51,820 nucleotides of DNA from UBA4655 sp964585575 (GTDB taxonomy: Bacteria; Planctomycetota; Planctomycetia; Pirellulales; UBA1268). Under the pieces are notes generated by a model that saw nothing but the letters and a program-made list of their open reading frames with translations, ran no database searches and was not told the DNA's origin. Shown here in pieces: positions 1-8,219 of the stretch. The position numbers and the translations under genes are program-made. Numbering within the stretch: the stretch's first letter is position 1; each line of letters begins with the position of its first letter. The stretch lies in contig CAZPEM010000006.1 in assembly GCA_964585575.1 (NCBI GenBank), positions 1-51,820 on the forward strand, read 5' to 3'.

Positions 1-426
1 GGCTACGTGCAGCTGGCGGCCGCGGCGAAGGAGCACGACTGGCCGCTCGACTACGGCTCCATCGCCATGCTCTGGCGGGGCGGCTGCATCATCCGGGCGC
101 AGTTTCTGGAGCGGATCGCCGAGGCCTACAAGGCGCAGGGCGACCTCGAAAACCTCATGCTCGCCCCCTACTTCGCCGACGCGCTTGCCACGTCGCAGAA
201 GGCATGGCGGCACGTCATCGCCACCGCGGCGACGATCGGCATCCCCGTGCCCGCCTTCATGACCGCCCTCGCCTACTACGACGGCTACCGGCACGCGAAC
301 CTGCCCGCGAACCTGCTCCAGGCCCAGCGGGACTACTTCGGCGCCCACACCTACGAGCGGACCGACAAGCCGGGCACCTTCCACACCGAGTGGCTGGAAC
401 TGCGGCGGCCGGTTGCCCGAACCTGA
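1..426 (+). CDS. gnd: 6-phosphogluconate dehydrogenase (decarboxylating), C-terminal part
   Basis: The reading frame is open from the left edge, so only about the last 141 residues are present. The enzyme oxidatively decarboxylates 6-phosphogluconate to ribulose 5-phosphate with NADP+, in the cytoplasmic pentose phosphate pathway. The visible part is the all-helical C-terminal domain: WRGGCIIRAQFL is a family hallmark, and the tail with YFGAHTYER and FHTEW matches the end of long-chain 6PGDHs. The gene stops at 424-426. The zwf gene lies 900 bases downstream on the same strand, with one SDR gene between, so the oxidative branch appears clustered. An imperfect run of cccgaac units surrounds the stop codon. 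Identity is near certain; the start lies outside the window. Confidence 0.95.
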   Translation, partial: GYVQLAAAAKEHDWPLDYGSIAMLWRGGCIIRAQFLERIAEAYKAQGDLENLMLAPYFADALATSQKAWRHVIATAATIGIPVPAFMTALAYYDGYRHANLPANLLQAQRDYFGAHTYERTDKPGTFHTEWLELRRPVART

Positions 427-481
427 CCCGACGACGAATCCCGAACCGACGAACCCCGAACTTTCGAGGAGCACGACGACC

Positions 482-1276
482 GTGAACGACTTCCTGACGC
501 ATCTCTATGGGCTCTCGGGGAAAACCGCCGTGGTCGTCGGCGGCACGGGCGTGCTCGGCGGGGCGCTCGCGGAGGGGCTCGCTCGGGCCGGGGCCTTCGT
601 CGTCGTCGCCGGCCGCGGAGCGGACCGGGGCGAGGCGAGGCTCGATGCGATCCGGTCGGCCGGCGGCGAAGGGGCGTTCGTGTCGGTCGATGCGACCGAC
701 CGCGCGAGCGTGCAATCGCTGCTCTCGGCGACGATCCACGCTCGCGGCCGGGCCGACATCCTCGTGAACTGCGCGGGCGTCAACTCGTCGGTGCCCTACT
801 TCGAGATTCCCGACGACGACTACGACCGCGTCCTCGACACGAACCTCAAGAGCACCCACATCGGCTGCCAGATCTTCGGCGGGCACATGGCCGCCAACTT
901 CGAGGCCGGCAAGGGGGGCGGCGCGATTCTCAACATCGGAAGCGCCTCGGCCGACAAGCCGCTCTCGAAGGTCTTCATCTATTCCGCATCGAAGGCGGCC
1001 GTCGTGAACTACACGCAGAACGTCGCCCGCGAACTCGCGCCGAAGGGGGTCCGCGTGAACGTCCTCTGCCCCGGCTTCTTCCCGGCCGAGCAGAATCGCA
1101 AGATCCTCTCACCGGAACGAACGGCCACGATCATGGCCAAGACGCCGATGGGCCGGTTTGGCACGCCCGACGAGCTCGTCGGGGCCGCGATCCTGCTGTG
1201 CTCCCCGGTGGCCGGCAGCTTCATCACCGGCACGAGCCTCTACGTCGACGGCGGGTTCACGGGCATGAGCATATGA
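482..1276 (+). CDS. SDR-family NAD(P)-dependent oxidoreductase
   Basis: This 264-residue protein is a classical short-chain dehydrogenase. A glycine-rich nucleotide-binding motif GGTGVLGG lies at residues 20-27, the structural NCAG motif in the middle, and the catalytic YSASK in the second half, followed by GVRVNVLCPG. The C-terminus (LYVDGGFTG) is typical of intact family members. I chose the GTG at 482 because a gagga Shine-Dalgarno stands about 11 bases upstream and the fold begins right after it; an upstream start at 413 would add a low-complexity Pro/Thr-rich stretch overlapping gnd. The sequence resembles SDR-type D-mannonate/fructuronate oxidoreductases, which fits a sugar-acid role between gnd and zwf. 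Substrate assignment is inference; the SDR family is certain. Confidence 0.85.
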   Translation: MNDFLTHLYGLSGKTAVVVGGTGVLGGALAEGLARAGAFVVVAGRGADRGEARLDAIRSAGGEGAFVSVDATDRASVQSLLSATIHARGRADILVNCAGVNSSVPYFEIPDDDYDRVLDTNLKSTHIGCQIFGGHMAANFEAGKGGGAILNIGSASADKPLSKVFIYSASKAAVVNYTQNVARELAPKGVRVNVLCPGFFPAEQNRKILSPERTATIMAKTPMGRFGTPDELVGAAILLCSPVAGSFITGTSLYVDGGFTGMSI

Positions 1277-1319
1277 CCGTGCGGCAGCGAGTTCATCCGC
1301 ATTCGTCCCCAGGTTCATC

Positions 1320-2777
1320 ATGTCGCACACCATCGTGATCTTCGGCGCCTCGGGCGACCTCACGAGCCGCAAGCTCGTGCCCGCCCTCTACAACCTGGCC
1401 TGCGGCGGCCTGCTGCCCCCGGAAACGCGGATCGTCGGCTTTTCACGGACGCCGATGAGCGACGAGGCGTGGAGGGAGAGCCTCCGCGACTCCACCCGCC
1501 GATACGCCGGCGAGGGCCTCTTCCGCGACGACGCCTGGAACGCCTTCGCCGCCACGATCCATTACCAGCCGGGCGACATCGGCGTCGTCGAGGACATCGC
1601 CAGGCTCCGGACACGGCTCGAGTCGCTCGAGGGAGACGGGGATCCGACCCGGATCTACTACCTCGCCACGGCGCCGCAGTTCTACGGACCGGTCGTCGCG
1701 GCGCTCGGCACGCTGGGGATGGCCTCGCAGGACCGCGGCCCCCGCCGGATCGTTGTCGAGAAGCCGTTCGGGACCGACCTCGCCACGGCGCACGAGCTCA
1801 ACGCGCAGCTCCACGCCGTCTTTCGCGAGAGCCAGGTCTATCGCATCGACCACTACCTGGGGAAGGAGTCGGTGCAGAACATCCTCGCCCTGCGGTTCGC
1901 CAACACGATCTTCGAGCCTGTCTGGAACCGTCGCTACATCGACCACGTGCAGATCACCGTCGCCGAAGAGGTGACGGTCGGCCGCCGGGCCGGCTACTAC
2001 GACACGGCCGGCGTGCTGCGGGACATGTTTCAAAACCACCTCCTCCAGCTGCTCATGGTGACGGCGATGGAGGCGCCCGTCCGGTTCAACGCCAGCGCCG
2101 TGCGCAATGAGAAGGTGAAGGTGCTCGACGCGATCCGCTCGCTCGACCTTGCGGAAGTGGCCCTCGCGGGCGTCCGCGGGCAGTACCGCGGCTACCACGA
2201 GGAGCCGGGCGTGGCGGCGGGGAGCCAGACGGCGACCTTCGGAGCGATCCGGCTAGAGATCGACAACTGGCGGTGGCAGGGGGTTCCCTTCTACCTGCGG
2301 AGCGGCAAGGCGATGAGCTGCCGCACGACGCAGATCGTGATCGGCTTCCGCCAGCCGCCGATGGAGCTCTTCGCCGAGGGCCGCCACGCGGTCGCCCGCG
2401 ATCCCAACCAGCTCGTGATCCAGATCCAGCCGGCCGAGGGGATCCAGCTCCACTTCCACACGAAAGTTCCCGGCGACGGCATGAAGCTGCGGCTGACGGA
2501 CCTCGATTTCAGCTACTCGCGGGAGTTCCGCGGGCGGCTGCCGGAGGCCTACGAGCCGCTCCTGCTCGACGTGATGACGGGTGACGCGAGCCTCTTCGCG
2601 CGGGCCGACGAGGTCGAAAAATCCTGGGAGATCATCGACCCGTTCGTCCGTGCTTGGAGCTCGGCGGACATGCCGCCGATCGAGCTGTACGAGCCGGGCG
2701 ACTGGGGCCCGCGGGAAAGCGCCGCGTGGATGGAGCGACAGGGACGCCGATGGTTCGACCTCTGCCCGGTGCTCTGA
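1320..2777 (+). CDS. zwf: Glucose-6-phosphate 1-dehydrogenase
   Basis: It oxidises glucose 6-phosphate to 6-phosphogluconolactone with NADP+, the entry step of the oxidative pentose phosphate and Entner-Doudoroff routes. At 485 residues it has full family length. The N-terminal Rossmann motif GASGDLT is at residues 9-15, EKPFG at 147-151, and the substrate-binding/catalytic block RIDHYLGKE at 175-183 is intact. The gene lies downstream of gnd and the SDR gene on the same strand. Its last 28 bases overlap the start of the next gene in another frame. The ATG at 1320 follows a weak agg; there is no good alternative start. Identity is secure. Confidence 0.97.
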   Translation: MSHTIVIFGASGDLTSRKLVPALYNLACGGLLPPETRIVGFSRTPMSDEAWRESLRDSTRRYAGEGLFRDDAWNAFAATIHYQPGDIGVVEDIARLRTRLESLEGDGDPTRIYYLATAPQFYGPVVAALGTLGMASQDRGPRRIVVEKPFGTDLATAHELNAQLHAVFRESQVYRIDHYLGKESVQNILALRFANTIFEPVWNRRYIDHVQITVAEEVTVGRRAGYYDTAGVLRDMFQNHLLQLLMVTAMEAPVRFNASAVRNEKVKVLDAIRSLDLAEVALAGVRGQYRGYHEEPGVAAGSQTATFGAIRLEIDNWRWQGVPFYLRSGKAMSCRTTQIVIGFRQPPMELFAEGRHAVARDPNQLVIQIQPAEGIQLHFHTKVPGDGMKLRLTDLDFSYSREFRGRLPEAYEPLLLDVMTGDASLFARADEVEKSWEIIDPFVRAWSSADMPPIELYEPGDWGPRESAAWMERQGRRWFDLCPVL

Positions 2778-3823
2778 CGCCGTCGCTTGCCATCGGGCCG
2801 CTCGTGCTCGAGTCGCCCGTCGTGCAGGCGGCGCTCTCCGGCTACAGCGACCGCGCGATGCGGGTGATCGCGCGGCGGCACGGCGCGTCGTACGCCCTGT
2901 GCGAGGTGCTGCTCGACCAGTTCATCGCGCAGCTCGGCACGAACCGGCGCAACCTCGCGAGGATCGCCGTGGCCGACGAGGAGCACCCCGTGGGCGGCCA
3001 GCTCATGGGGGCCAACCCCGACGACTTCGCCCCCGCGGCCAAAAGGCTCGTTGCTGAGGGCTACGACTGCATCGACATCAACTTCGGCTGCCCGGTGAAG
3101 AAGGTGCTCGGCCGCTGCCGGGGAGGCTACCTGCTCGGCGTGCCGGAGACCGCGCTCGAGATCGTCGGTCGGGTCCGCGAGGCCGTGCCCCCGCACCTTC
3201 CCGTGACGCTCAAGATGCGCCGCGGGATCGACGACTCAAAGCAAAGCCTCGACAACTTCTGGAGGATCTTCGAGGGGGCCTTCGAACGCGGCGTCGCGGC
3301 CATCACCGTCCACGGCCGGTCCGTCGAGCAGAAATACGTCGGGCCCAGCTCGTGGGAGTTTCTCGCGAGCGTGAAGCGGCAGGCCGGCAGCCGCACCGTC
3401 ATCGGGTCGGGCGATCTCTTCTCCGCCGGCGCCTGCGTCCGCATGCTCGAGCAGACGGGCGTCGATGGCGTGAGCGTGGCCCGCGGCGCGATCGGCAATC
3501 CCTGGATCTTCGCCCAGGCCCGGGCCCTGCTGGCGGGCGAGCCGCTGCCGTCCCTGCCGACGATTCACGAACAGAGGGAGGTGCTCCGCGAACACTTCGC
3601 GCTCTCCGTCGAACTCCACGGCGAGCAGGTCGCCGGCCGCTCGATGCGGAAGTTCGCGATCAAGTACGCCCGCTGCCACCCCGACCACCTCGCCGTCCGC
3701 GACGCCTTCATCGCCGTGCAGGTGAACGCCGACTGGCAGGCCGTGCTCGACCGCCATTACGCCGTCGATGGCCCTGGACGCGACCCCTCCGCCGACGTCG
3801 ATGAAACCGCGGAGTGCGGCTAG
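2750..3823 (+). CDS. tRNA dihydrouridine synthase (Dus family), first copy
   Basis: This FMN enzyme reduces uridine to dihydrouridine in tRNA D-loops with NADPH. The 357-residue product starts inside the end of zwf. The TIM barrel opens with LVLESPVVQAALSGYSDRAM, where most family members have an APM-type flavin loop. The catalytic cysteine is in NFGCPVKK, followed by LKMRRG (phosphate/RNA contact), ITVHGR and GSGDLFSA, and the C-terminal helical RNA-binding domain is present. The segment after the catalytic cysteine reads GRCRGGYLL instead of the common GAGxALL, so substrate position cannot be inferred. A second, clearly different Dus is at 9251-10345. Family is certain; the DusA/B/C subtype is not assigned. 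Confidence 0.85.
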   Translation: MVRPLPGALTPSLAIGPLVLESPVVQAALSGYSDRAMRVIARRHGASYALCEVLLDQFIAQLGTNRRNLARIAVADEEHPVGGQLMGANPDDFAPAAKRLVAEGYDCIDINFGCPVKKVLGRCRGGYLLGVPETALEIVGRVREAVPPHLPVTLKMRRGIDDSKQSLDNFWRIFEGAFERGVAAITVHGRSVEQKYVGPSSWEFLASVKRQAGSRTVIGSGDLFSAGACVRMLEQTGVDGVSVARGAIGNPWIFAQARALLAGEPLPSLPTIHEQREVLREHFALSVELHGEQVAGRSMRKFAIKYARCHPDHLAVRDAFIAVQVNADWQAVLDRHYAVDGPGRDPSADVDETAECG

Positions 3824-3866
3824 CCGACTGCGCGCCGGAAGCCCGCCGCAGCATTGCATTCCCGGG

Positions 3867-4649
3867 TCAGTACTTCGTCGGCATCGCGGGCGTGGCCCGG
3901 GCCGGGGGCACCTGGTTGGGGCTCGTAAACGGCCACCAGTTGCCGTTGGCGGTCTGCGGTGTCGGCTGCTGCGGCCAGGCCTGCTGCATGGCCTGCTGCG
4001 CCTGCGTGGTGGCCTGTTGCATCGAGTTGTTGAACTGCTGCTGCACCTGGTTGGCCGAGTTCTGGAGCTGGTTGCCGAGCTGCTGCTGCTGGGCGGCGAG
4101 GTTCTGCTGCGCCTGGTTCGCCCACTGCTGCGGCTGCTGCGAGAGCTGCTGCTGGTACTGGTTGGCCGTGTTGTTCCACTGGTTGGTGAGCTGCTGCCCC
4201 TGCTGCGACAGGCCCTGCTGGGCTTGGTTGAACTGGTTGTTGAGCTGGTTGCCGTATTGCTGGAGCGACGGAGCCGTCGGCTGGTTGCCGGTCTGTGCCC
4301 AGCTCCATGAGTTGTTGTTCGCTGCCGGTGGCGTCGCGGCGGGCGGCATGGTGGCGGGCGGCATCGTGGCGGGCGTCGTCGTGGCGAACGTCGGCGGGGG
4401 GGCCGGAGGAGCGGCGCTCTGCCATGAGTTTGCGGGCCCCGGCAGGGGCGCACCGCCGGGATAAGACGCCCCCTGCGGAGTCGCGACGAACGAAGCGTAG
4501 GGTGCCGGCTGACCGATCATGCCCGTGGAGGGGGGCGGAACCGTGCCTGCGTAGGCGTTTTGGGGAGGCGTCTGACAGCCGACGACCATGACGACGACGC
4601 AGCAGGCCGCGAGCCCCGCGACGACGAGCGGCACCCGGGTAGTCGGCAT
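3867..4649 (-). CDS. Gln/Asn-rich secreted lipoprotein, unknown function
   Basis: A 260-residue protein begins with a textbook lipoprotein signal: positively charged MPTTR, a hydrophobic core and a lipobox ending VVGC, so cysteine 25 or so should be lipidated after export. Next comes a Pro/Ala/Thr-rich linker. Roughly the last 130 residues are dominated by Q, N and A, with quasi-periodic blocks such as QQLxNQxxNxANQ that would form an amphipathic helix or a prion-like low-complexity tract. No enzymatic motif is visible. I chose the ATG at 4649 over an upstream one at 4685 because it places the signal peptide at the N-terminus. It stands alone, convergent with dus and divergent from queG. Envelope lipoprotein is well supported; function is unknown. 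Confidence 0.7.
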   Translation of the reverse strand: MPTTRVPLVVAGLAACCVVVMVVGCQTPPQNAYAGTVPPPSTGMIGQPAPYASFVATPQGASYPGGAPLPGPANSWQSAAPPAPPPTFATTTPATMPPATMPPAATPPAANNNSWSWAQTGNQPTAPSLQQYGNQLNNQFNQAQQGLSQQGQQLTNQWNNTANQYQQQLSQQPQQWANQAQQNLAAQQQQLGNQLQNSANQVQQQFNNSMQQATTQAQQAMQQAWPQQPTPQTANGNWWPFTSPNQVPPARATPAMPTKY

Positions 4650-4840
4650 GAAGGCGTCTCGCGGGTGGGAGTGTTTTGCAGTCACGACATCGGGTCTCCG
4701 ATGGGCCTTGCCAAGCGGGGGTGTCGGCGGGAGAGTAGCGATTCGTCAGGTGCGGTCCAGAGCATTTCGAAGGCACCGCTTCTCCCGCCGAAGCCCTCTC
4801 TTTCCAGCCGCCCCATTCCGCCGCCTCTTCGCACCCCCCC

Positions 4841-5962
4841 ATGCCTGCCGTCCAGCTCGATGCGTCCGCAGCCCGGCAGATCGCGGACGCCCTCTCGGCT
4901 GAGGCGATGAGGCTCGGTTTTTCCCGGATGGGCATCGCGCCGGCCGTCGATACGCCCCGTCACGAGCGGTTTCGCGGCTGGCTCTCCGAAGGGCTCGCCG
5001 GTGCGATGACCGGGTGGCTCTCGCGGCACGAGCCGATCCGCCGCCATCCGGCGGGCCTGCTCGACGGCGTCCGGAGCGTCGTGATGCTGGCGACCGACCA
5101 CTCGACCGTCGCCGCCGACTGGCGGGCCCCCGACGAGCCGGGCCGCGGGAAGCTGGCCCGGTACGCCTGGGGCGACGACTACCACGATCTGCTCCGTCGC
5201 CGCGTCACCGCCCTCGCCGAGTGGCTCGGTGATCGCGTTCCGGGATCGCAGTCCCGCGGCGTCGTCGATTCGGCGCCGATCGCAGAGCGGGAGTTCGCCC
5301 GTCTCGCCGGCCTCGGCTGGTTCGGCAAGAACACCATGCTCATCAGCCCGGAAGCCGGGAGTTGGTTCTTTCTCACGGCCCTCCTCACCGACGTCGAGCT
5401 TCCGGTCTCCACACCGATCGAAACCGACCACTGCGGCAGCTGCACGGCCTGCCTCGACGCCTGTCCGACCGGCGCGCTCGTCGCACCGCGGGTGCTCGAT
5501 GCGCGGAGATGCACGAGCAGCCTCACGATCGAGTATCACGGCCCGATCGACGAGAGCCTTCGCGGAAAGCTCGACGGCTGGATCTTCGGCTGCGACATCT
5601 GCCAGGAGGTCTGCCCCTGGAACCGGCATGCCCCGGTCACGGCCGAGCCATCGTTCGCCCCCCGCGTCGGCGAGAAATCGCTCCCGCTCGCCGAACTGCT
5701 CTCGCTCGACGACGAGGCCTTTCGAAAGCGATTCAGGGGCTCGCCGATCACCCGGGCGAAGCGGCGGGGCCTCGCACGGTCGGCGGCGATCGCCCTCGGC
5801 AACGCCCCCGACGCGGCGGCCGCCGAGCCACTGGCGAGGGCCCTCCGCGACCCCGAGCCCGTCGTCCGCGAGGCCGCCCGCTGGGCCCTTCGCCGCTGGA
5901 TCGACCGAGGCTTCATGGCGGACTGGGCCCGCGACGCATTAAACCAAACCGCCGATTCATGA
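4841..5962 (+). CDS. queG: Epoxyqueuosine reductase
   Basis: QueG is a cobalamin-dependent iron-sulfur enzyme that reduces epoxyqueuosine to queuosine in tRNA, the last step of queuosine synthesis. The 373-residue protein has all expected parts: a DUF1730-type N-terminal domain with the probable catalytic aspartate in VVDSAPIAER (residue 143), a ferredoxin-like segment CGSCTACLDACPTGA (cysteines 198, 201, 204, 208) and a second set CDICQEVCPW with an additional Cys near 224, giving two [4Fe-4S] clusters. The C-terminal 70 residues form a HEAT/PBS-lyase-like repeat, also usual in QueG. It is a single-gene unit between the lipoprotein (divergent) and the secA-like gene. Confidence 0.95.
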   Translation: MPAVQLDASAARQIADALSAEAMRLGFSRMGIAPAVDTPRHERFRGWLSEGLAGAMTGWLSRHEPIRRHPAGLLDGVRSVVMLATDHSTVAADWRAPDEPGRGKLARYAWGDDYHDLLRRRVTALAEWLGDRVPGSQSRGVVDSAPIAEREFARLAGLGWFGKNTMLISPEAGSWFFLTALLTDVELPVSTPIETDHCGSCTACLDACPTGALVAPRVLDARRCTSSLTIEYHGPIDESLRGKLDGWIFGCDICQEVCPWNRHAPVTAEPSFAPRVGEKSLPLAELLSLDDEAFRKRFRGSPITRAKRRGLARSAAIALGNAPDAAAAEPLARALRDPEPVVREAARWALRRWIDRGFMADWARDALNQTADS

Positions 5963-5980
5963 CGGGGCGTCGCGTACAAT
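5952..5980 (+). promoter_or_regulatory. Possible sigma-70 promoter for the secA-like gene
   Basis: A TACAAT hexamer at 5975-5980 lies 64 bases before the secA-like ATG at 6045. With a 17-base spacer the upstream element would be ccgatt, a poor -35 match. It overlaps the last codons of queG. Weak call based on the -10 alone. Confidence 0.3.
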
Positions 5981-6044
5981 CGCTGGTACGACTCCCAAAC
6001 GTCTTCCGCATGCCAAACTTCCCCTGTTTCATCGAGCGGCGGCC

Positions 6045-7991
6045 ATGATCGAGTGGCTCAAAGGCATCGCCCCCGGACGGCGACCGGCGATCGACGCGGC
6101 GGCCCGCCGGCTCGTCGGCGAGATCGGCGAACTCGAGCCCGAGATGCAGTCACTCGACGAGGTCGCCCTCAAGCGGCTCGGACGGTCGCTCTCCTACCGA
6201 GCTCGGGCGGGCGAGCCGCCGGAATCCCTCATCGTGGAATGCTTCGCGGCCACCCGCGAGGCGGGCCGCCGGACGCTCTCGATGCGGCATTTCGACGTGC
6301 AGCTGCTCGCGGGAGTCGCGCTCGTCCGCGGCGCGATCGTGGAGATGCAGACGGGCGAGGGGAAGACGCTCGTGGCCACGCTCCCGCTCGTGCTCTACTC
6401 GCTCTACGGCAAGGGGGCCCACCTCGCGACGGTGAACGACTACCTCGCCAAGCGCGACGCCGAGTGGATGGAGCCGATCTACAAGGCGCTCGGCCTGTCG
6501 GTCGGCATCATCCAATCGGAGATGGACTTCGACGAGCGGCGAAAGAACTACGCCAAGGACGTGACCTACGGCACGGCGAAGGAATTCGGCTTCGACTTCC
6601 TGAAGGACCGGCTCGTGGGCCGCGAGATCGCCGAGGGTCGGGGCGACCTCGCGGCGACGCTCGTCGGCGGCTCCGCGTCGGGCTCGTCGAAGCTGCTGCA
6701 GCGTCCCTACTGGTTCGCGCTCGTCGACGAGGCCGACAACGTCCTCATCGACGAGGCGAGGACGCCGCTCATCATCGCCTCGCCCCCGGGGGAGGCGCAG
6801 GCGCAGCAACAGGCGATCTTCCGTTTCGCGGCGGCCGCGGCGGTGGATCTCGTCCGCGACGAGGACTACGAGTTCGACCGTCAGAAGCAGACCTGCGAAC
6901 TGCTCGGCCGGGGCCGCAGCCGGGTGCGGGCCATTCCCCGCCCCGCCCTGCTCGAATCGACGAGCCTGCTTGCGATCTACGACGCCGTCGAGCGGGCGAT
7001 CCGCGCGAAGGAATCCTTCATCCGCGACCGGCAGTACGTCGTCCGCGACGACAAGATCGTGATCATCGACGAATTCACCGGCCGTGCCGCCGAGGGCCGC
7101 ACCTGGCGGGACGGCCTCCACCAGGCGGTGGAGGCGAAGGAGGGGCTCGAGCCGACCGTGCCGAGCGGCCATGCCGCGAGGATCACGATCCAGGATCTCT
7201 TCGCCCGCTGGCCCCACCTCGCCGGCATGACGGGCACGATCGCCTTGAGTGCCCCCGAAATCTCCCGCACCTACGACGTCGCCGTCGCGGTCGTGCCGAC
7301 GAACCGGCCTGCGATCCGCAAGCAGCTCGCGCCGGTCGTCGTCGCCGACTACGCCACGAAACTCCGGCGGATCGTCGAGGAGGTGGAGCAGATGCACGCC
7401 GAGGGCCGCCCCGTGCTCATCGGCACCCGCTCGATCGACAAGTCGGAGGACGTGGCACGGCTCCTCGCCGAGGCGGGCATGGCCTGCACGGTTCTCAACG
7501 CCAGACAAGTCGCGAAGGAGGCCGAGATCGTGGCGGAGGCGGGCCGGCGGGGGAAGATCACCGTCTCGACGAACATGGCCGGCCGCGGCACCGACATCAA
7601 GCTCGGCGAGGACATCAAGGATCTCGGCGGCCTCCACGTGATCTGCACGGAACTGCACGACTCCGCCCGCATCGACCGACAGCTCGTCGGCCGCTGCGGA
7701 CGGCAGGGCGACCCGGGCACCTGGCGGCAATACGCCGCGCTCGACGACGACATCCTCACGATGGGCTACGGCCCCGCACGGGCCAAGCGAATCGCCTCGA
7801 GGCTCGCCGGCCGGCTCGCCCGCGCGACCGGCGGATCGTCGAGCCGTCTCCTTGGGCTCTTCAAGAAGGCGCAGCGTCTCGTCGAGGCGAGGCACGCCAG
7901 GCAACGACGCGTGCTCGAATACCACGAGCGGCAGCGGGCCGAGGCGCACATCCAGATGAGCCAGGATCCCTACCTCGACGCCGCGAGCTGA
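6045..7991 (+). CDS. Short SecA-like preprotein translocase ATPase (SecA paralog)
   Basis: The 648-residue protein has the SecA DEAD motor: Walker A MQTGEGKT (101-108), VDEAD (227-231) followed by LIDEARTPLII, the YGTxxEFGFDFL segment, and in the second RecA lobe NMAGRGTDI and GRCGRQGDPG. SecA drives protein export through SecYEG. This one is short (canonical SecA is about 800-900 residues). It ends soon after the long helical-scaffold start (AQRLVEARHARQRRVLEYH) and therefore lacks the helical wing, most of the scaffold and the zinc-binding tail. Several core positions are altered (DEAD for DEVD, RCGRQ for RSGRQ). I infer a specialised SecA2-type paralog, not the housekeeping SecA. The tandem repeat at 7993 starts just after its stop. 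Confidence 0.8.
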   Translation: MIEWLKGIAPGRRPAIDAAARRLVGEIGELEPEMQSLDEVALKRLGRSLSYRARAGEPPESLIVECFAATREAGRRTLSMRHFDVQLLAGVALVRGAIVEMQTGEGKTLVATLPLVLYSLYGKGAHLATVNDYLAKRDAEWMEPIYKALGLSVGIIQSEMDFDERRKNYAKDVTYGTAKEFGFDFLKDRLVGREIAEGRGDLAATLVGGSASGSSKLLQRPYWFALVDEADNVLIDEARTPLIIASPPGEAQAQQQAIFRFAAAAAVDLVRDEDYEFDRQKQTCELLGRGRSRVRAIPRPALLESTSLLAIYDAVERAIRAKESFIRDRQYVVRDDKIVIIDEFTGRAAEGRTWRDGLHQAVEAKEGLEPTVPSGHAARITIQDLFARWPHLAGMTGTIALSAPEISRTYDVAVAVVPTNRPAIRKQLAPVVVADYATKLRRIVEEVEQMHAEGRPVLIGTRSIDKSEDVARLLAEAGMACTVLNARQVAKEAEIVAEAGRRGKITVSTNMAGRGTDIKLGEDIKDLGGLHVICTELHDSARIDRQLVGRCGRQGDPGTWRQYAALDDDILTMGYGPARAKRIASRLAGRLARATGGSSSRLLGLFKKAQRLVEARHARQRRVLEYHERQRAEAHIQMSQDPYLDAAS

Positions 7992-7992
7992 T

Positions 7993-8048
7993 CGCGTCGC
8001 ACGCACAACGCGTCGCACGCACAACGCGTCGCATGCACAACGCGGTCG
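7993..8048. repeat. 16-bp tandem repeat beside the secA-like stop codon
   Basis: The unit cgcgtcgcacgcacaa occurs at 7993-8008, 8009-8024 and 8025-8040 (one mismatch in the third), followed by a partial copy. It begins two bases after the stop codon at 7989-7991. See the finding on stop-adjacent repeats. Confidence 0.9.
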
Positions 8049-8049
8049 C

Positions 8050-8206
8050 ACGGAAGCCCGAGGCGCGAGCCGAGAGGGAAGTTGGCGATGCGCAGAGAGG
8101 CGAGCTCGAGTCACTGAAAAACGCTCATGTGGACGCTGTTTTGCGAAACCCCCCGGGTCTTCGCTCGACCCTGACGCCCCTCTCGGCTTGCGCCTCGGGC
8201 TTCCGT
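8050..8206. repeat. Long inverted repeat (29-bp arms) in the intergenic region
   Basis: The arm at 8050-8078, containing ggaagcccgaggcgcgagcc, is repeated in inverted orientation at 8178-8206 with one mismatch, around a 99-base spacer. The 228 bases between the secA-like gene and the next CDS hold only this, the tandem repeat and a promoter. The right arm ends on the -10 element at 8206. It could be a dispersed intergenic repeat, a small palindromic element or a terminator/attenuator; no coding content is seen inside. Confidence 0.8.
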
Positions 8207-8211
8207 ATGAT
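8206..8211 (+). promoter_or_regulatory. -10 element (TATGAT) close to the start codon
   Basis: TATGAT lies eight bases before the ATG at 8220. Transcription would start about at the start codon, giving a leaderless or nearly leaderless mRNA. No good -35 is seen; the upstream DNA is the right arm of the inverted repeat. Confidence 0.4.
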
Positions 8212-8219
8212 GGACGTCC

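Noticed and set aside
7993..8048. Possible CRISPR-like array at the tandem repeats
   Set aside because: Units are directly adjacent with no spacers; the same applies at 15912, 32823, 33600, 35006 and 44584. No cas gene is in the window.
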